Positions 24,881-32,771 are shown, counted from the stretch's first letter. The stretch: 32,771 bases of DNA from Deltaproteobacteria bacterium (GCA_009379725.1 WHTF01000032.1:1-32771); one strand, 5' to 3'. The notes: generated by a model not told the origin, from the letters alone. A program made the numbers and translations.

Positions 24881-25942
24881 ATGTTCGCCACGAAACTAAC
24901 CCCGATCCGCCGCAACCTTCTCGCTTGGTACGAAAAGAACAAGAGAGATCTTCCCTGGCGTATGACCTCCGACCCCTACGCGATCTGGATTTCCGAAACC
25001 ATGCTCCAGCAGACGCAGGTTAAGACCGTTATTCCTTATTACGAAAAGTTTCTTAAAACCTTCCCAACCGTTGCCGCGCTGAATCAGGCGCCTCTGCGGC
25101 AGGTTCTTCGCCTCTGGTCGGGCCTCGGCTATTACCGCCGCGCGGAGAATCTCAAGATGGCGGCGCGGGTGATTATGCACGAGCATGGCGGAACGATTCC
25201 ACCGGACTATGGAAAGTTGCGTGCGCTGCCGGGGGTCGGCGAATACACCGCCGGCGCCGTGCTCAGCATCGCCTTTCAAAAAACTTATCCGGCAGTGGAC
25301 AGCAACGTGCGGCGAGTACTTGACCGTGTTTTCAACCTCGGCGATGCGGCAAAGCTGCGCATCATGGCACAAAGGCTGGTGCCAAGGTGGCAACCTGGTA
25401 ATTTCAACCAAAGCCTCATGGAGCTCGGAGCAAGTATTTGTCTTCCCAGTGAGCCGCGCTGTCTGTTATGCCCGCTGGCCCGGCATTGTTTATCCCATAG
25501 AGAAAACAGCACGAAAAAAACGGCAGCCCGCAGGAAGTTAAACTTCAAAAGTGTGACATGGCCTCTGGCGATTGTCCGGCGCGGTGAGAAGATCCTGTTG
25601 CGGCGCCGCCCAACGCCAGGGTTGCTCGCGGGACTCTGGGAATTTCCCGGCGGTGAAAAGACCGCGCGCGACAGTGTGGTTGCAACGACACGGCGCCAGC
25701 TGGAAGAACTCGGTGCGACTCTACGATCGCAGCGCCGTGTCGGCGAGATTCGCCACAACATCACTTATCGGCGCATTCGCTCACCCATTTTTCTCATCGA
25801 AGTCCCCGCCGATGAAAGTATCGATTTGCCGGCTTCGCGCTGGCGCTGGGTAACTCCTGCCGCGCTTCAACGCTATCCGCTGTCGTCCATGACCGTTAAA
25901 GCCGCCAAGGTTTTAGCATCCTATGAAAAGAGTTCTTCTTAA
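24881..25942 (+). CDS. mutY: A/G-specific adenine DNA glycosylase MutY
   Basis: The 353-residue enzyme removes adenine mispaired with 8-oxoguanine. The catalytic glutamate is Glu39 in ISETMLQQTQV. The helix-hairpin-helix is LRALPGVGEYTAGAVLSIAF (114-133), and the catalytic aspartate is Asp140 in PAVDSNVRRVLDR. The 4Fe-4S cysteines are Cys187, 194, 197 and 203 in the CX6CX2CX5C spacing. A C-terminal Nudix-like domain (about 225-350; LLAGLWEFPGG) recognises 8-oxoG. All key residues are present. An in-frame TTG three bases earlier is less likely than the ATG. The 3' end overlaps mtgA by 20 bases. Confidence 0.97.
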   Translation: MFATKLTPIRRNLLAWYEKNKRDLPWRMTSDPYAIWISETMLQQTQVKTVIPYYEKFLKTFPTVAALNQAPLRQVLRLWSGLGYYRRAENLKMAARVIMHEHGGTIPPDYGKLRALPGVGEYTAGAVLSIAFQKTYPAVDSNVRRVLDRVFNLGDAAKLRIMAQRLVPRWQPGNFNQSLMELGASICLPSEPRCLLCPLARHCLSHRENSTKKTAARRKLNFKSVTWPLAIVRRGEKILLRRRPTPGLLAGLWEFPGGEKTARDSVVATTRRQLEELGATLRSQRRVGEIRHNITYRRIRSPIFLIEVPADESIDLPASRWRWVTPAALQRYPLSSMTVKAAKVLASYEKSSS

Positions 25943-26681
25943 GAGCCTGCTACTCACCGTCTTGGTCGGCGCCCTTTCTTATTTTTATACCACGTTGCCC
26001 GCCGTATCGGTTTTGAAGAACAGCAATCCCAAGAGCTCGGCTCTCATGGAGCTTCGAGATCAGGAAAACAAACAGAAGAAATTGCCCGTTTCGCGGCAGC
26101 AAATCTGGGTGCCTTATGGAAAGATTTCCGACCATTTGAAAAAGGCCGTTCTCATCAGCGAAGACGCCTCTTTCTTCAGTCACAAAGGAGTCGATGTCAA
26201 TGAGCTCAAGGAAGCATTGAAAAAAGATTTCGAAACCATGAGCTTCAAGCGAGGCGGCAGCACCATCACCATGCAGCTGGCAAAAAATCTTTACTTGACT
26301 CCGTCAAAAAGTCCATTGCGAAAAATAACCGAAGTGATCATCGCCTGGCAGCTCGAATACTCTCTTTCCAAGACCCGAATTTTCGAAATTTATTTAAACG
26401 TCGTGGAACTGGGCCGAAACATTTACGGCGTTGAGGCTGCCTCGCGCCACTATTTTGAAAAATCCGCCGTCAATCTTAATCCGCTCGAAGCGGCGACTCT
26501 CGCCGCTCTGCTTCCGAGCCCGCGTACAGGTCTAAGAAAAAACGTTCTTTATAGACGAAACCTCGTTTTAGCGAGACTGGCCAGTGTCGGCCATATAACT
26601 CAAGAAGAATACAACCGGGTGAAGCAAATGCGACTCTTTCAAAAGGTCGAAGAAGACGCACCCATGCTCCCTGAACCTTGA
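25923..26681 (+). CDS. mtgA: Monofunctional peptidoglycan glycosyltransferase MtgA
   Basis: The 252-residue protein is a family GT51 transglycosylase that polymerises lipid II into glycan strands at the inner membrane. One N-terminal anchor (about 5-23) precedes the catalytic domain. Motif 1 is ISEDASFFSHKGVD with catalytic Glu80. Motif 2 is FKRGGSTITMQLAKNLYL. Motif 3 (RKITEVIIAWQLE), motif 4 (SKTRIFEIYLNVVELGRNIYG) and the ASRHYF motif follow. No transpeptidase domain is present, so it is monofunctional. It starts inside the end of mutY, so the two are probably translated from one transcript. Confidence 0.95.
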   Translation: MKRVLLKSLLLTVLVGALSYFYTTLPAVSVLKNSNPKSSALMELRDQENKQKKLPVSRQQIWVPYGKISDHLKKAVLISEDASFFSHKGVDVNELKEALKKDFETMSFKRGGSTITMQLAKNLYLTPSKSPLRKITEVIIAWQLEYSLSKTRIFEIYLNVVELGRNIYGVEAASRHYFEKSAVNLNPLEAATLAALLPSPRTGLRKNVLYRRNLVLARLASVGHITQEEYNRVKQMRLFQKVEEDAPMLPEP

Positions 26682-26831
26682 CCTTCGGCTAGCTTCACCT
26701 CAGTCACCAAGCAATTTTCACATTTCCACTACAACCTTTTCCTTTACGCATCGTCTAAGTAATAAGGCGCGAAAGAGAAGGACAGAAAACCCGGTAGTAA
26801 GATTCGCGCGCAATCGAGAAGGAGGGAGAGA

Positions 26832-27041
26832 ATGGAAAACAGCACAAAACGGTTGGACACAACTCTCGGAGAGCTCATCGCCGCAGCCAGCGAAGTTGCC
26901 TTTGAATACTCCGATAACGATCGAGACGCGTATCAGTTGGCCCAAGTAGCATTAATCCAGATCCTTAAGAAAGCTTCACATCCAGTCGATATCATGGACG
27001 ATTTTACACAGTCGCCGTCACGCAAATCATACCTTCACTAA
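26832..27041 (+). CDS. Small hypothetical protein
   Basis: The 69-residue product has no domain I recognise. AAGGAGGGAG lies just before the ATG, one of the strongest ribosome sites in the window, and a perfect intrinsic terminator begins 15 bases after the stop, so it is very likely a real, well-expressed single-gene unit. The sequence is a soluble mixture of helices (TLGELIAAASEVAFEYSDND, AYQLAQVALIQILKKA) with a polar tail. Lack of hydrophobic segments suggests a cytoplasmic protein. Confidence 0.78.
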   Translation: MENSTKRLDTTLGELIAAASEVAFEYSDNDRDAYQLAQVALIQILKKASHPVDIMDDFTQSPSRKSYLH

Positions 27042-27056
27042 ACCACAACAACCACA

Positions 27057-27090
27057 GCGGAGGGCGGAAAACGCCCTCCGCTTTTCTTTG
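27057..27090 (+). terminator. Rho-independent terminator
   Basis: A perfect 10-bp GC-rich stem (27057-27066 with 27072-27081, GCGGAGGGCG and its complement) closes a GAAAA loop and is followed by TTTTCTTTG. It terminates the small gene ending at 27041. Confidence 0.93.
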
Positions 27091-27159
27091 ATTCACATTC
27101 GCCATCGGATTGCGGGAACCTTAAAGCACGGCTGGACGTTCTTCCTATATATAAATATT

Positions 27160-27230
27160 CGGGCCGCAACGAAAGGCGACACCGGTCATCTATTCACCGG
27201 CCCCTGAGGTCTTCGGGATCTTTTTAGATA
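27160..27230 (+). promoter_or_regulatory. Possible structured leader upstream of msrP
   Basis: In the 327-base spacer before msrP, an AT-rich -10-like stretch (tatatataaatatt, about 27147-27160) is followed by two mutually exclusive helices. GGGCCG (27161-27166) can pair with CGGCCC (27198-27203), or CCGGT (27182-27186) can pair with ACCGG (27196-27200). A short hairpin (27207-27211 with 27217-27221, loop TTCGG) followed by TTTT ends the block, looking like a weak terminator. This is the layout of an attenuator or riboswitch, but it matches no class I could recognise. The rest of the spacer (27091-27146 and 27231-27368) shows nothing else. Confidence 0.35.
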
Positions 27231-27368
27231 ATGAATGGGGACGACGCGCCGTCTGTCGATCGACAAACAAGGCATGATCCGCTACAGACATATTAGTGCG
27301 CGCGCATGCGAAAAGCCCAAATCGATGATTGCAATTGCTGGCCGAACAATGACGAAGAGTGAGGACGG

Positions 27369-28331
27369 ATGCTGATCCAAAAATCCAATGACATCAAGTC
27401 TGCCGTGATTACTCCCAAGGAATTCTATCTGAACCGGCGCCAGTTCATGCTTTCCGCGTCGGCTGCCGCTCTCGCTACGGGCGCAGCTCTCAGCGGGTTG
27501 GATTGGACTGGAGGCACGCCAGAAGTTCTTGCGGGCGAGAAGCTTGGCAACGTTAAGAAGAGTTCCTTTAGCACCGCCGAGAAGCAAAACTCCTTCAAGG
27601 ATATTACCAGTTATAACAATTTTTATGAACTCGGCACCGACAAGGAGGACCCCGCGACAAACGCCAGGTATCTGACCACTCGTCCCTGGACTGTATCGGT
27701 CGAGGGCGAGGTTAGAAAACCTAAGACCTACGACATCGACGCTCTGGTAAAACTCAGCCCGCTCGAAGAGAGAGTCTACCGCATGCGCTGCGTCGAAGCT
27801 TGGTCGATGGTGATTCCATGGCTTGGTTTTCCTTTGAGCTCGCTGATCAAGCTTGCCGAGCCCACCGGCAACGCAAAGTTCATACAGTTCGTTACGCTAC
27901 TGGACCCTAAACGCATGCCGGGTCAAAAGCTGCCGATTATGGAATGGCCTTATGTCGAAGGATTGCGCATGGATGAAGCCATGCATCCGCTGACGATCTT
28001 GTCGGTGGGCCTGTATGGGGAAATTCTGCCGGCGCAAAACGGCGCGCCCATCCGTCTCGTCGTGCCCTGGAAGTATGGCTTCAAGAGCATCAAGTCCATC
28101 GTCAAAATCCGCTTTGTCGAAAAACAACCCCCGGCATCGTGGAATAGGATGCAGCCGCAAGAATACGGCTTTTATTCCAACGTCAATCCGGAAGTCGATC
28201 ATCCACGTTGGACCCAGGCTACCGAGCGGCGCATCGGCGAATTTCTTCGGCGCAAGACCCTCAAGTTCAACGGTTACGGCGATCAGGTAGCGCAGCTCTA
28301 CAGCGGCATGGATCTCAAAAAATTCTACTAG
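27369..28331 (+). CDS. msrP: Protein-methionine-sulfoxide reductase catalytic subunit MsrP
   Basis: The 320-residue periplasmic molybdoenzyme repairs oxidised methionines in envelope proteins. A twin-arginine signal ([19 protein letters not shown], Arg23-Arg24) directs Tat export of the folded protein. The sulfite-oxidase-like domain contains the Mo-binding Cys141 in [34 protein letters not shown] and the basic pocket segment [20 protein letters not shown]. The length is usual. The start has GAGG upstream. The partner msrQ follows on the same strand after 138 bases that contain a large inverted repeat. Confidence 0.96.
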   Translation: MLIQKSNDIKSAVITPKEFYLNRRQFMLSASAAALATGAALSGLDWTGGTPEVLAGEKLGNVKKSSFSTAEKQNSFKDITSYNNFYELGTDKEDPATNARYLTTRPWTVSVEGEVRKPKTYDIDALVKLSPLEERVYRMRCVEAWSMVIPWLGFPLSSLIKLAEPTGNAKFIQFVTLLDPKRMPGQKLPIMEWPYVEGLRMDEAMHPLTILSVGLYGEILPAQNGAPIRLVVPWKYGFKSIKSIVKIRFVEKQPPASWNRMQPQEYGFYSNVNPEVDHPRWTQATERRIGEFLRRKTLKFNGYGDQVAQLYSGMDLKKFY

Positions 28332-28354
28332 GAAGGAAAAGCGAGAGACAGAGA

Positions 28355-28445
28355 TCAGAGATCAGAAGTCAGAGTCGGAGATCGGAGATCAGTATCCAAA
28401 ACAACACAAAATCTGAAATTCTGACCTCTGACTTCTGACCTCTGA
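28355..28445. repeat. Large inverted repeat between msrP and msrQ
   Basis: Units of TCAGA(G/A) repeat several times in 28345-28393 and their complement, TCTGAC(C/T), in 28412-28446. The best arms are 28355-28374 and 28426-28445, about 20 bases with a single mismatch plus one unpaired register position; 28362-28374 and 28426-28438 are exact complements. The loop is 51 bases. The transcript would form a long stem between the two cistrons. Tandem short units with an inverted copy suggest a dispersed repeat that expanded here. Confidence 0.75.
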
Positions 28446-28469
28446 CACCTCCAACTTCTGGTCCCTTAA

Positions 28470-29132
28470 ATGCTTCCCTGGCTCAAACCTGCCGTATTCC
28501 TCGCGTGCCTCATCCCTCTAGGCCAGCTTGGCTACAACGCGTACACCGGCAACCTGACGGCAAATCCTATAGAATTCATCACCCGCTTTACCGGTTCCTG
28601 GGCCTTGATCCTCTTGCTTTCAAGTCTGGCCGTCACTCCGCTGCGCAAAATCTGCGGCTGGAATGCGCTGATCAAATACCGGCGTATGCTGGGGCTGTTC
28701 GCGTTCTTTTACGCCGCACTGCATTTCCTGACCTACATGGTCCTGGATCATTTCTTTGATTTTCAGGCGATCGTCAAAGACATTCTCAAGCGTCCCTACG
28801 TCACCGCCGGCTTCACGTCGCTGGTGCTGATGATTCCGCTGGCGATCACCTCGACGGCCTCCATGATCCGGCGGCTCGGTAAGCGCTGGCAACAGTTACA
28901 CCGCCTGGTCTACTTTGCCGCCGCCGCCGCAGTTCTTCACTTCTATTGGTTGGTCAAGGCAGACATTCGCCGCCCGGTGCAGTACGGGCTGGTCTTGGCA
29001 GTTTTACTTGGATCTCGCCTGGTATTCAGTTGGGCGCCGGCGATTGCCCGGCGCTTTTCCAGTCAACGTTCGGCCGGGCGCGCAACCGCCAACGCGCGTG
29101 CATCGAAACTCAGCCGCAATTCAGAATCCTAA
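28470..29132 (+). CDS. msrQ: MsrQ haem-binding membrane subunit
   Basis: The 220-residue ferric-reductase-like membrane protein passes electrons to MsrP from the quinone pool. It has about six spans, with haem-ligand histidines expected in ALHFLTYM (near residue 85) and in QLHRLVYFAAAAAVLHFYWL (His near 142 and 155). The GSWALILLLSSLAVTPLRKI and RRMLGLFAFFYAALHF segments are characteristic. The C-terminal tail is basic and variable. It is the expected partner of the preceding msrP. Confidence 0.95.
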   Translation: MLPWLKPAVFLACLIPLGQLGYNAYTGNLTANPIEFITRFTGSWALILLLSSLAVTPLRKICGWNALIKYRRMLGLFAFFYAALHFLTYMVLDHFFDFQAIVKDILKRPYVTAGFTSLVLMIPLAITSTASMIRRLGKRWQQLHRLVYFAAAAAVLHFYWLVKADIRRPVQYGLVLAVLLGSRLVFSWAPAIARRFSSQRSAGRATANARASKLSRNSES

Positions 29133-29156
29133 TCCGTAAATCATCACGATCGATGA

Positions 29157-30137
29157 TCATTTTTTCAGCTTCTCAATAATCCTTGTATCGTAGAATTGAT
29201 TTACCGAGGCATCCTTTGCCGCCGGGAGCACCGTTCCCCCCAAGAATTTGAGAATTTGTTCGAAACCGAGATCAGTAAATGTAAGATCCCGATTGAAACC
29301 CGCCTGCTTGGTAAAAAATTCGTAGGTCTTATCCAACATCACGGGATCGTTATCTTTGGTGTATTTAGCAAGAACACTTTTGGCTAACTGCGGATTTTCA
29401 TACCACGCGTTGATGCCCCGTTGGACGGCGCGCAGCACTCTTAGCCAAATGTCCGCGCGTTTCTCAATCTCGTTTTTTCTGATGACCAGGCCGACATTTT
29501 GGTAAGGCAAATCGTAGGTTTCCGCTAGCCTGGTAAATCCCTGGGCATCCGCCTTAAAACTCACCGGCGGCGTTAGCGCTGATGCCGCAATCTGTTTGGA
29601 TTGCAATGCCGGCCACTGGATCGCCGATCCGCCCAGACGCAACAATTGCACACCACTTTCCGGCTTGAGCCCGAGCTTGGTTAAAGCCGTTCTTACTCCG
29701 TAGTCGTTGGGCGTCCCTATGCGGTCTGCCCCTATCAGCTTTCCTCGCAGTTGCTCGGCCGACTTGATTTCGTTCTGTGCGTGAAGGGAAAAGATCATTT
29801 TATTGAGCAGTCCGGCTATCATCGTAATATTTCCACCAGCGAGCACTACCGGAACGATACCTGGAGCGGAAATTTCTACGGCATCGATCTCGCCGGCCAC
29901 GATGGCCGCTATCGCGGCGCTCGATTGAATATATACAAGTTCAACATCGAGTCCCTCTTTCTGAAAGGCCGAAGAGGCTGCGGCCATCCATATTGATGCC
30001 ATAGCCCCGATGGGCGCGACGTAAGCGATTCTCAGCTTATCTGCCTTCTCTGCCGCGGCCCCAGGTGTTGCCGCTCGCAAAATCAATAGTCCGCATGTCA
30101 CAAGTACAACCACCATGCTGCGTCTTATCTTTTGCAT
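29157..30137 (-). CDS. NMT1/TauT-type ABC transporter solute-binding protein
   Basis: The 326-residue protein has a Sec signal peptide (about 1-28, ending AAA) and an NMT1/SsuA-like periplasmic binding fold: LRIAYVAPIGAMASIWMAAA, FQKEGLDVELVYIQSSAAI, VAGEIDAVEISAPGIVPVVL and a RGKLIGADRIGTPNDYGVRT hinge. Such proteins bind sulfonates, nitrate, thiamine precursors or aromatic acids. No permease or ATPase gene is nearby, so it is an orphan or works with a shared transporter. It follows the FAD oxidoreductase by 16 bases on the same strand. GAGGAG precedes the ATG. Confidence 0.92.
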   Translation of the reverse strand: MQKIRRSMVVVLVTCGLLILRAATPGAAAEKADKLRIAYVAPIGAMASIWMAAASSAFQKEGLDVELVYIQSSAAIAAIVAGEIDAVEISAPGIVPVVLAGGNITMIAGLLNKMIFSLHAQNEIKSAEQLRGKLIGADRIGTPNDYGVRTALTKLGLKPESGVQLLRLGGSAIQWPALQSKQIAASALTPPVSFKADAQGFTRLAETYDLPYQNVGLVIRKNEIEKRADIWLRVLRAVQRGINAWYENPQLAKSVLAKYTKDNDPVMLDKTYEFFTKQAGFNRDLTFTDLGFEQILKFLGGTVLPAAKDASVNQFYDTRIIEKLKK

Positions 30138-30153
30138 GATTCAGCTCCTCTTC

Positions 30154-31767
30154 TTATCTCCCAAGTAATGCATGCTCGACGGCCATTCTTCCAAAGGTCA
30201 TACCACCCAGCAATGTCAGACCCGCTTGGTAACCGGCTCCATACTCCGTTCGCACTCTTACGGTGCCGCCTGCATAGAGGTTGGCAATGGGGTGTCCGCG
30301 CAAATGCATGACCCGGCCGTGAGTGTCCGTATAGAGACCCGCGGATGATGACTCAGTCGGCGTAAGTTCCACGCCGTAAAACGGCGCCTTTTCCAACGGT
30401 CCCAAGTTGGGATTGATCGGATGTTTTGTATCTCCAACTTTGCGAATCCATAGAGACTGGCCGCGACCAAATTCCGGATCTATTCCGGCGCGCGCATTAT
30501 CATTGAATCTCGCCACGGTTTGCTGGAGTTGCCTGGCGTTAATACCCAGATGTTGCGCGAGGCCACCAAGCGACTCAGCGCGCTTGACCCAATCGGGCAG
30601 CGGCCTTCCAGGCGCAATATTGGCAAATGGGTAGCGCTCTCTGAATTGAGAATCAAACAGTAGAAAAAACGGGATATTTGCGTAACGATGTTTTTTTACT
30701 ACGTCAAACTCTCTCAATTTTACGACAAACTCTTGAAAGAATGCTTCGTTGCCAAATCGACTGCCTTCGGCATTGACCACGATGGAATGGGGGTAGGCTA
30801 ACTCTTGAATACCGGCGGAGTGAAACTCAGGTTCAAGTCCGGGCCGCGGAATCCAGTAGCCCACCATGGAACTCAAGCTGTTCGGAATATTTCGGATAAA
30901 CGCACCTAGTTCCCCTGCTATAAGGAGTCCGTCGCCCATCTGGGTTGGCGGATGGTGTGGAGCGGAATTAGGAAACCACTGGTAAGCGCGAACAAACTCC
31001 GGGTTGCTTTCATATCCACCCGTCGCGAGAAAAACTCCGCACTTACTTTTTATCTGCCGTGTGCTATTTACGTCCTTTACTTCAACACCCGAGATCCGGC
31101 CGGTTTCAAGTAGGAGCCTTATTACCGGCGATTGCGTCAAAAGAGTCACTCCTTTCTCTAAACACTTAAGCAGTAGCCATGCGACTAATCCTTGACCCGC
31201 CGCATAGACAGACGCCGCATGTTTAAGGTTTTCAGGAGACCAACTATAACGATTCCCGAGCCCGCCCCACTTAATTGCATCGGTCCAAGAAACACCTCCA
31301 GGCATATACGGGCTTTCTAGAAGAACGGGAGCATAATCAGGCAGGGCACTCTTTGGCAGGGGAACTACTTCGAGTGTTCGCCCCCGGTCGAGTGAACCCG
31401 GCGCCCCCGGAAAGTAATGGTCGGGAAGACCTTCAATAATCCGAAATGGAACGCCCAGTTGAGCGAATGCCTCGACCGTCGCGGCCGCCTCTTTCACATA
31501 CATCCGCATTTGTTCTTCTTCAGCGAATCCGCCCGAAAGGAAGCGAAGGTACTCAAGCCCTTTTTCGGCAGAATCGTCGACGCCGGCGGCGCGCTGAAGG
31601 AGGTTATTGGGTGCCCAAAGTCCACCGTAAGAATATGCGGTGGCTCCGCCTACAACAGGCGCTTTCTCTATGACGATCGCCTTAAGACCGCGGTGCGCCG
31701 CCCACAACGCACTTGCCAAGCCTGCCGCACCTGAGCCAACTGCCATCCAATCATAGTGCGCATCCAT
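30154..31767 (-). CDS. FAD-dependent oxidoreductase (KstD / fumarate-reductase-flavoprotein type)
   Basis: The 537-residue flavoprotein begins with a dinucleotide-binding GSGAAG (11-16) and a GGATAYSYGG stretch near residue 40, typical of the FAD_binding_2 family. The capping domain contains FPGAPGSLDRGRT. GVFLATGGYESNPE follows near 250, and the C-terminal LYAGGTVRVRTEYGAGYQAG to LTLLGGMTFGRMAVEHAL closes the FAD site. The overall plan is like 3-ketosteroid delta-1-dehydrogenases and related enzymes that dehydrogenate ring or acid substrates. The steroid-specific catalytic tyrosines could not be confirmed, so the substrate is open. It sits in a minus-strand operon with the racemase-like gene and the binding protein. 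Confidence 0.92.
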   Translation of the reverse strand: MDAHYDWMAVGSGAAGLASALWAAHRGLKAIVIEKAPVVGGATAYSYGGLWAPNNLLQRAAGVDDSAEKGLEYLRFLSGGFAEEEQMRMYVKEAAATVEAFAQLGVPFRIIEGLPDHYFPGAPGSLDRGRTLEVVPLPKSALPDYAPVLLESPYMPGGVSWTDAIKWGGLGNRYSWSPENLKHAASVYAAGQGLVAWLLLKCLEKGVTLLTQSPVIRLLLETGRISGVEVKDVNSTRQIKSKCGVFLATGGYESNPEFVRAYQWFPNSAPHHPPTQMGDGLLIAGELGAFIRNIPNSLSSMVGYWIPRPGLEPEFHSAGIQELAYPHSIVVNAEGSRFGNEAFFQEFVVKLREFDVVKKHRYANIPFFLLFDSQFRERYPFANIAPGRPLPDWVKRAESLGGLAQHLGINARQLQQTVARFNDNARAGIDPEFGRGQSLWIRKVGDTKHPINPNLGPLEKAPFYGVELTPTESSSAGLYTDTHGRVMHLRGHPIANLYAGGTVRVRTEYGAGYQAGLTLLGGMTFGRMAVEHALLGR

Positions 31768-31911
31768 GGATCACCCTTTCATTGGCAACCAAGAACATTT
31801 TCCCAGCACGAGTCCCTAAGCCACACCGCCGGGTAAACGCCGTTTCTTTTTTCAAAACCTGGCCCTATAGCTAAACCTAACGCGATGGTAAACCCCTGAT
31901 CGCTGCGTTTG

Positions 31912-32634
31912 CTAAGGCATCTCGGCTAGAAGCCGGCCGTAACCTGTCTTTGGCTGGCGCACGTGTAGCCGCTTTTGGATCTCCCAAGCTTGCGCGACTC
32001 CCGGGTGTAGGACCGGCACCTGGAGATCCTGTTCCAGCAGCTCAATGATATCCAGAATACGCAACTTCCCACCTTGGAAATAGATTCCGTCGGCATCAGG
32101 ATGTTTCCGAAACAGGCGCTTGACGTGGTAGTAGACCTCGGTCGACGAAAGCCTCCCGACCTCCTCCCACGGGACCGGCAGCCTTTCGATACCAAGCACG
32201 TCGAAGCCGCCCGCCGTAAAATAGTTCACGACGATGCTGGTGTCTTCGAAGTCGTAACCGACGCCGACGAATCTTTTTATCTTAAGCGCCTTCAGTGCCG
32301 CGATCTGGTTGGTGCCTGAGGTGAAGATCGGAATCTTGAACTGCTTCTCCCACTTCTCAATGATCTCCTGCTCTCCTTTATATCCCAGGAGCATGAAGGG
32401 CGGCGTGCCTGCTGCGTGTATGAGGTCCACCCGGTCCTCCGCAAGCTCCGCGATCTTTTCCTCATAAACAGGGATCGCCGCCCGGAACTCCTCGATCTTG
32501 CCATGGCGGATATTATTGAAGAGGGGGATGATCCCAATCCCGTCCGGCAACATCCGGATCATCTCTACAAGCGAAGCCGAACCCTTGGTGGGTTTAATCA
32601 TACCCACCATCCCACGCCATGTATCAGACGCCAT
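31912..32634 (-). CDS. Cysteine-free Asp/Glu racemase-superfamily protein (maleate isomerase / arylmalonate decarboxylase-like)
   Basis: The 240-residue protein has the double Rossmann-like plan of the Asp/Glu racemase superfamily, closest in style to maleate isomerase and arylmalonate decarboxylase: RMLPDGIGIIPLFN near 27-40, VDLIHAAGTPPFMLLGY (69-85), IPIFTSGTNQIAALKALKIK (101-120), VGVGYDFEDTSIVVNYF and YFQGGKLRILDIIELLEQDL. Family enzymes use one or two cysteines at the positions occupied here by Ala75 (HAAGT) and Gly188/189 (FQGGK). The whole protein contains no cysteine at all. It may therefore use other chemistry or only bind a ligand. AAGGAGG lies upstream of the ATG. It is the first gene of the minus-strand operon seen here. 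Confidence 0.88.
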   Translation of the reverse strand: MASDTWRGMVGMIKPTKGSASLVEMIRMLPDGIGIIPLFNNIRHGKIEEFRAAIPVYEEKIAELAEDRVDLIHAAGTPPFMLLGYKGEQEIIEKWEKQFKIPIFTSGTNQIAALKALKIKRFVGVGYDFEDTSIVVNYFTAGGFDVLGIERLPVPWEEVGRLSSTEVYYHVKRLFRKHPDADGIYFQGGKLRILDIIELLEQDLQVPVLHPGVAQAWEIQKRLHVRQPKTGYGRLLAEMP

Positions 32635-32771
32635 GTTCTTCCTCCTTTAGCTCACGCGCTGGAACTCCGTTTTTTACCCGCGAAGACTCGTCTTTGACTT
32701 CGCTGACACAAGCGAGGCGGGTGGCAAAAGCACAAACAGGGGTAGGGTGCCAATAGATAGAAAAATGAAAC

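Noticed and set aside
27160-27230. Cyclic-di-GMP-I or fluoride riboswitch
   Set aside because: Some local words (CGAAAGGCGA, TTCGG loop) resemble these classes, but the conserved core sequences and spacing are absent.
28332-28469. CRISPR array, from the repeated TCAGAG units
   Set aside because: Units are too short and adjacent, with no spacers of even length and an inverted copy, which does not fit CRISPR.

Overview
This window is about 32.8 kb of moderately GC-rich DNA (by eye, a little over half G+C) from an uncultured-looking Gram-negative bacterium. The evidence is a lipidated TolC/NodT outer-membrane factor, a MacAB efflux pump, Tat-exported MsrP with membrane partner MsrQ, and Sec-exported periplasmic proteins. 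An orphan NMT1-type binding protein beside an oxidoreductase, a solo xanthine-dehydrogenase large subunit, and repeat-rich spacers resemble what is often seen in soil or subsurface deltaproteobacterial-grade lineages (Binatota, Tectomicrobia, Methylomirabilota and similar). No 16S or ribosomal gene is present, so the placement is an impression only.

Layout. (1) Bases 1-1.4 kb look like the end of an integron gene-cassette array read on the minus strand: a DUF429 cassette whose stop codon lies inside an attC R'' box cut by the window edge, a complete attC-like site at 790-850, and behind it a hicB antitoxin followed by a decayed hicA-like stretch. No integrase is visible. (2) 1.4-1.8 kb holds a methyltransferase tail remnant and a copy of a dispersed intergenic repeat. 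(3) 1.8-5.2 kb, minus strand: an Asp-box beta-propeller protein downstream of a molybdopterin-binding subunit of the xanthine dehydrogenase family, with no partner subunits. (4) 5.5-13 kb: a free-standing ComEC-like metallo-beta-lactamase protein, a small secreted or anchored protein, a HlyC/CorC transporter, a YqjE/holin-3_6 membrane protein, a YCII protein, an acyl-CoA desaturase, a mono-haem cytochrome c whose best ribosome site points at an AUC codon, and a CsbD-like protein. (5) 13.2-14.5 kb: a small four-cysteine zinc-ribbon gene that appears frameshifted, a DedA protein and a VOC/glyoxalase protein. (6) 15.0-21.05 kb: a compact envelope-stress unit of ECF sigma factor, one-span anti-sigma-like protein, membrane-anchored Spy/CnrX-like sensor, then MacA, MacB and a NodT-type outer-membrane factor. 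(7) 21-26.7 kb: a repeat-rich spacer, MscS channel, MFS and EamA transporters meeting tail to tail with no base between their stops, then mutY overlapping mtgA. (8) 26.8-29.1 kb: a small conserved-looking ORF ending in a strong intrinsic terminator, then msrP and msrQ separated by a large inverted repeat. (9) 29.2-32.6 kb, minus strand: a likely operon of a cysteine-free Asp/Glu-racemase-superfamily protein, a KstD-like FAD oxidoreductase and an orphan NMT1 solute-binding protein.

How the genes may work together (inference). The sigma/anti-sigma/sensor trio has the same three-part layout as the Cupriavidus CnrYXH regulators, but it sits ahead of a MacAB-TolC pump and its sensor has no histidine or cysteine, so it may respond to envelope damage or an amphiphile rather than a metal. 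The right-hand operon looks like uptake and oxidation of an organic acid or ring compound, with one enzyme whose usual catalytic cysteines are gone. No tRNA, rRNA, CRISPR array, insertion sequence or prophage was seen.
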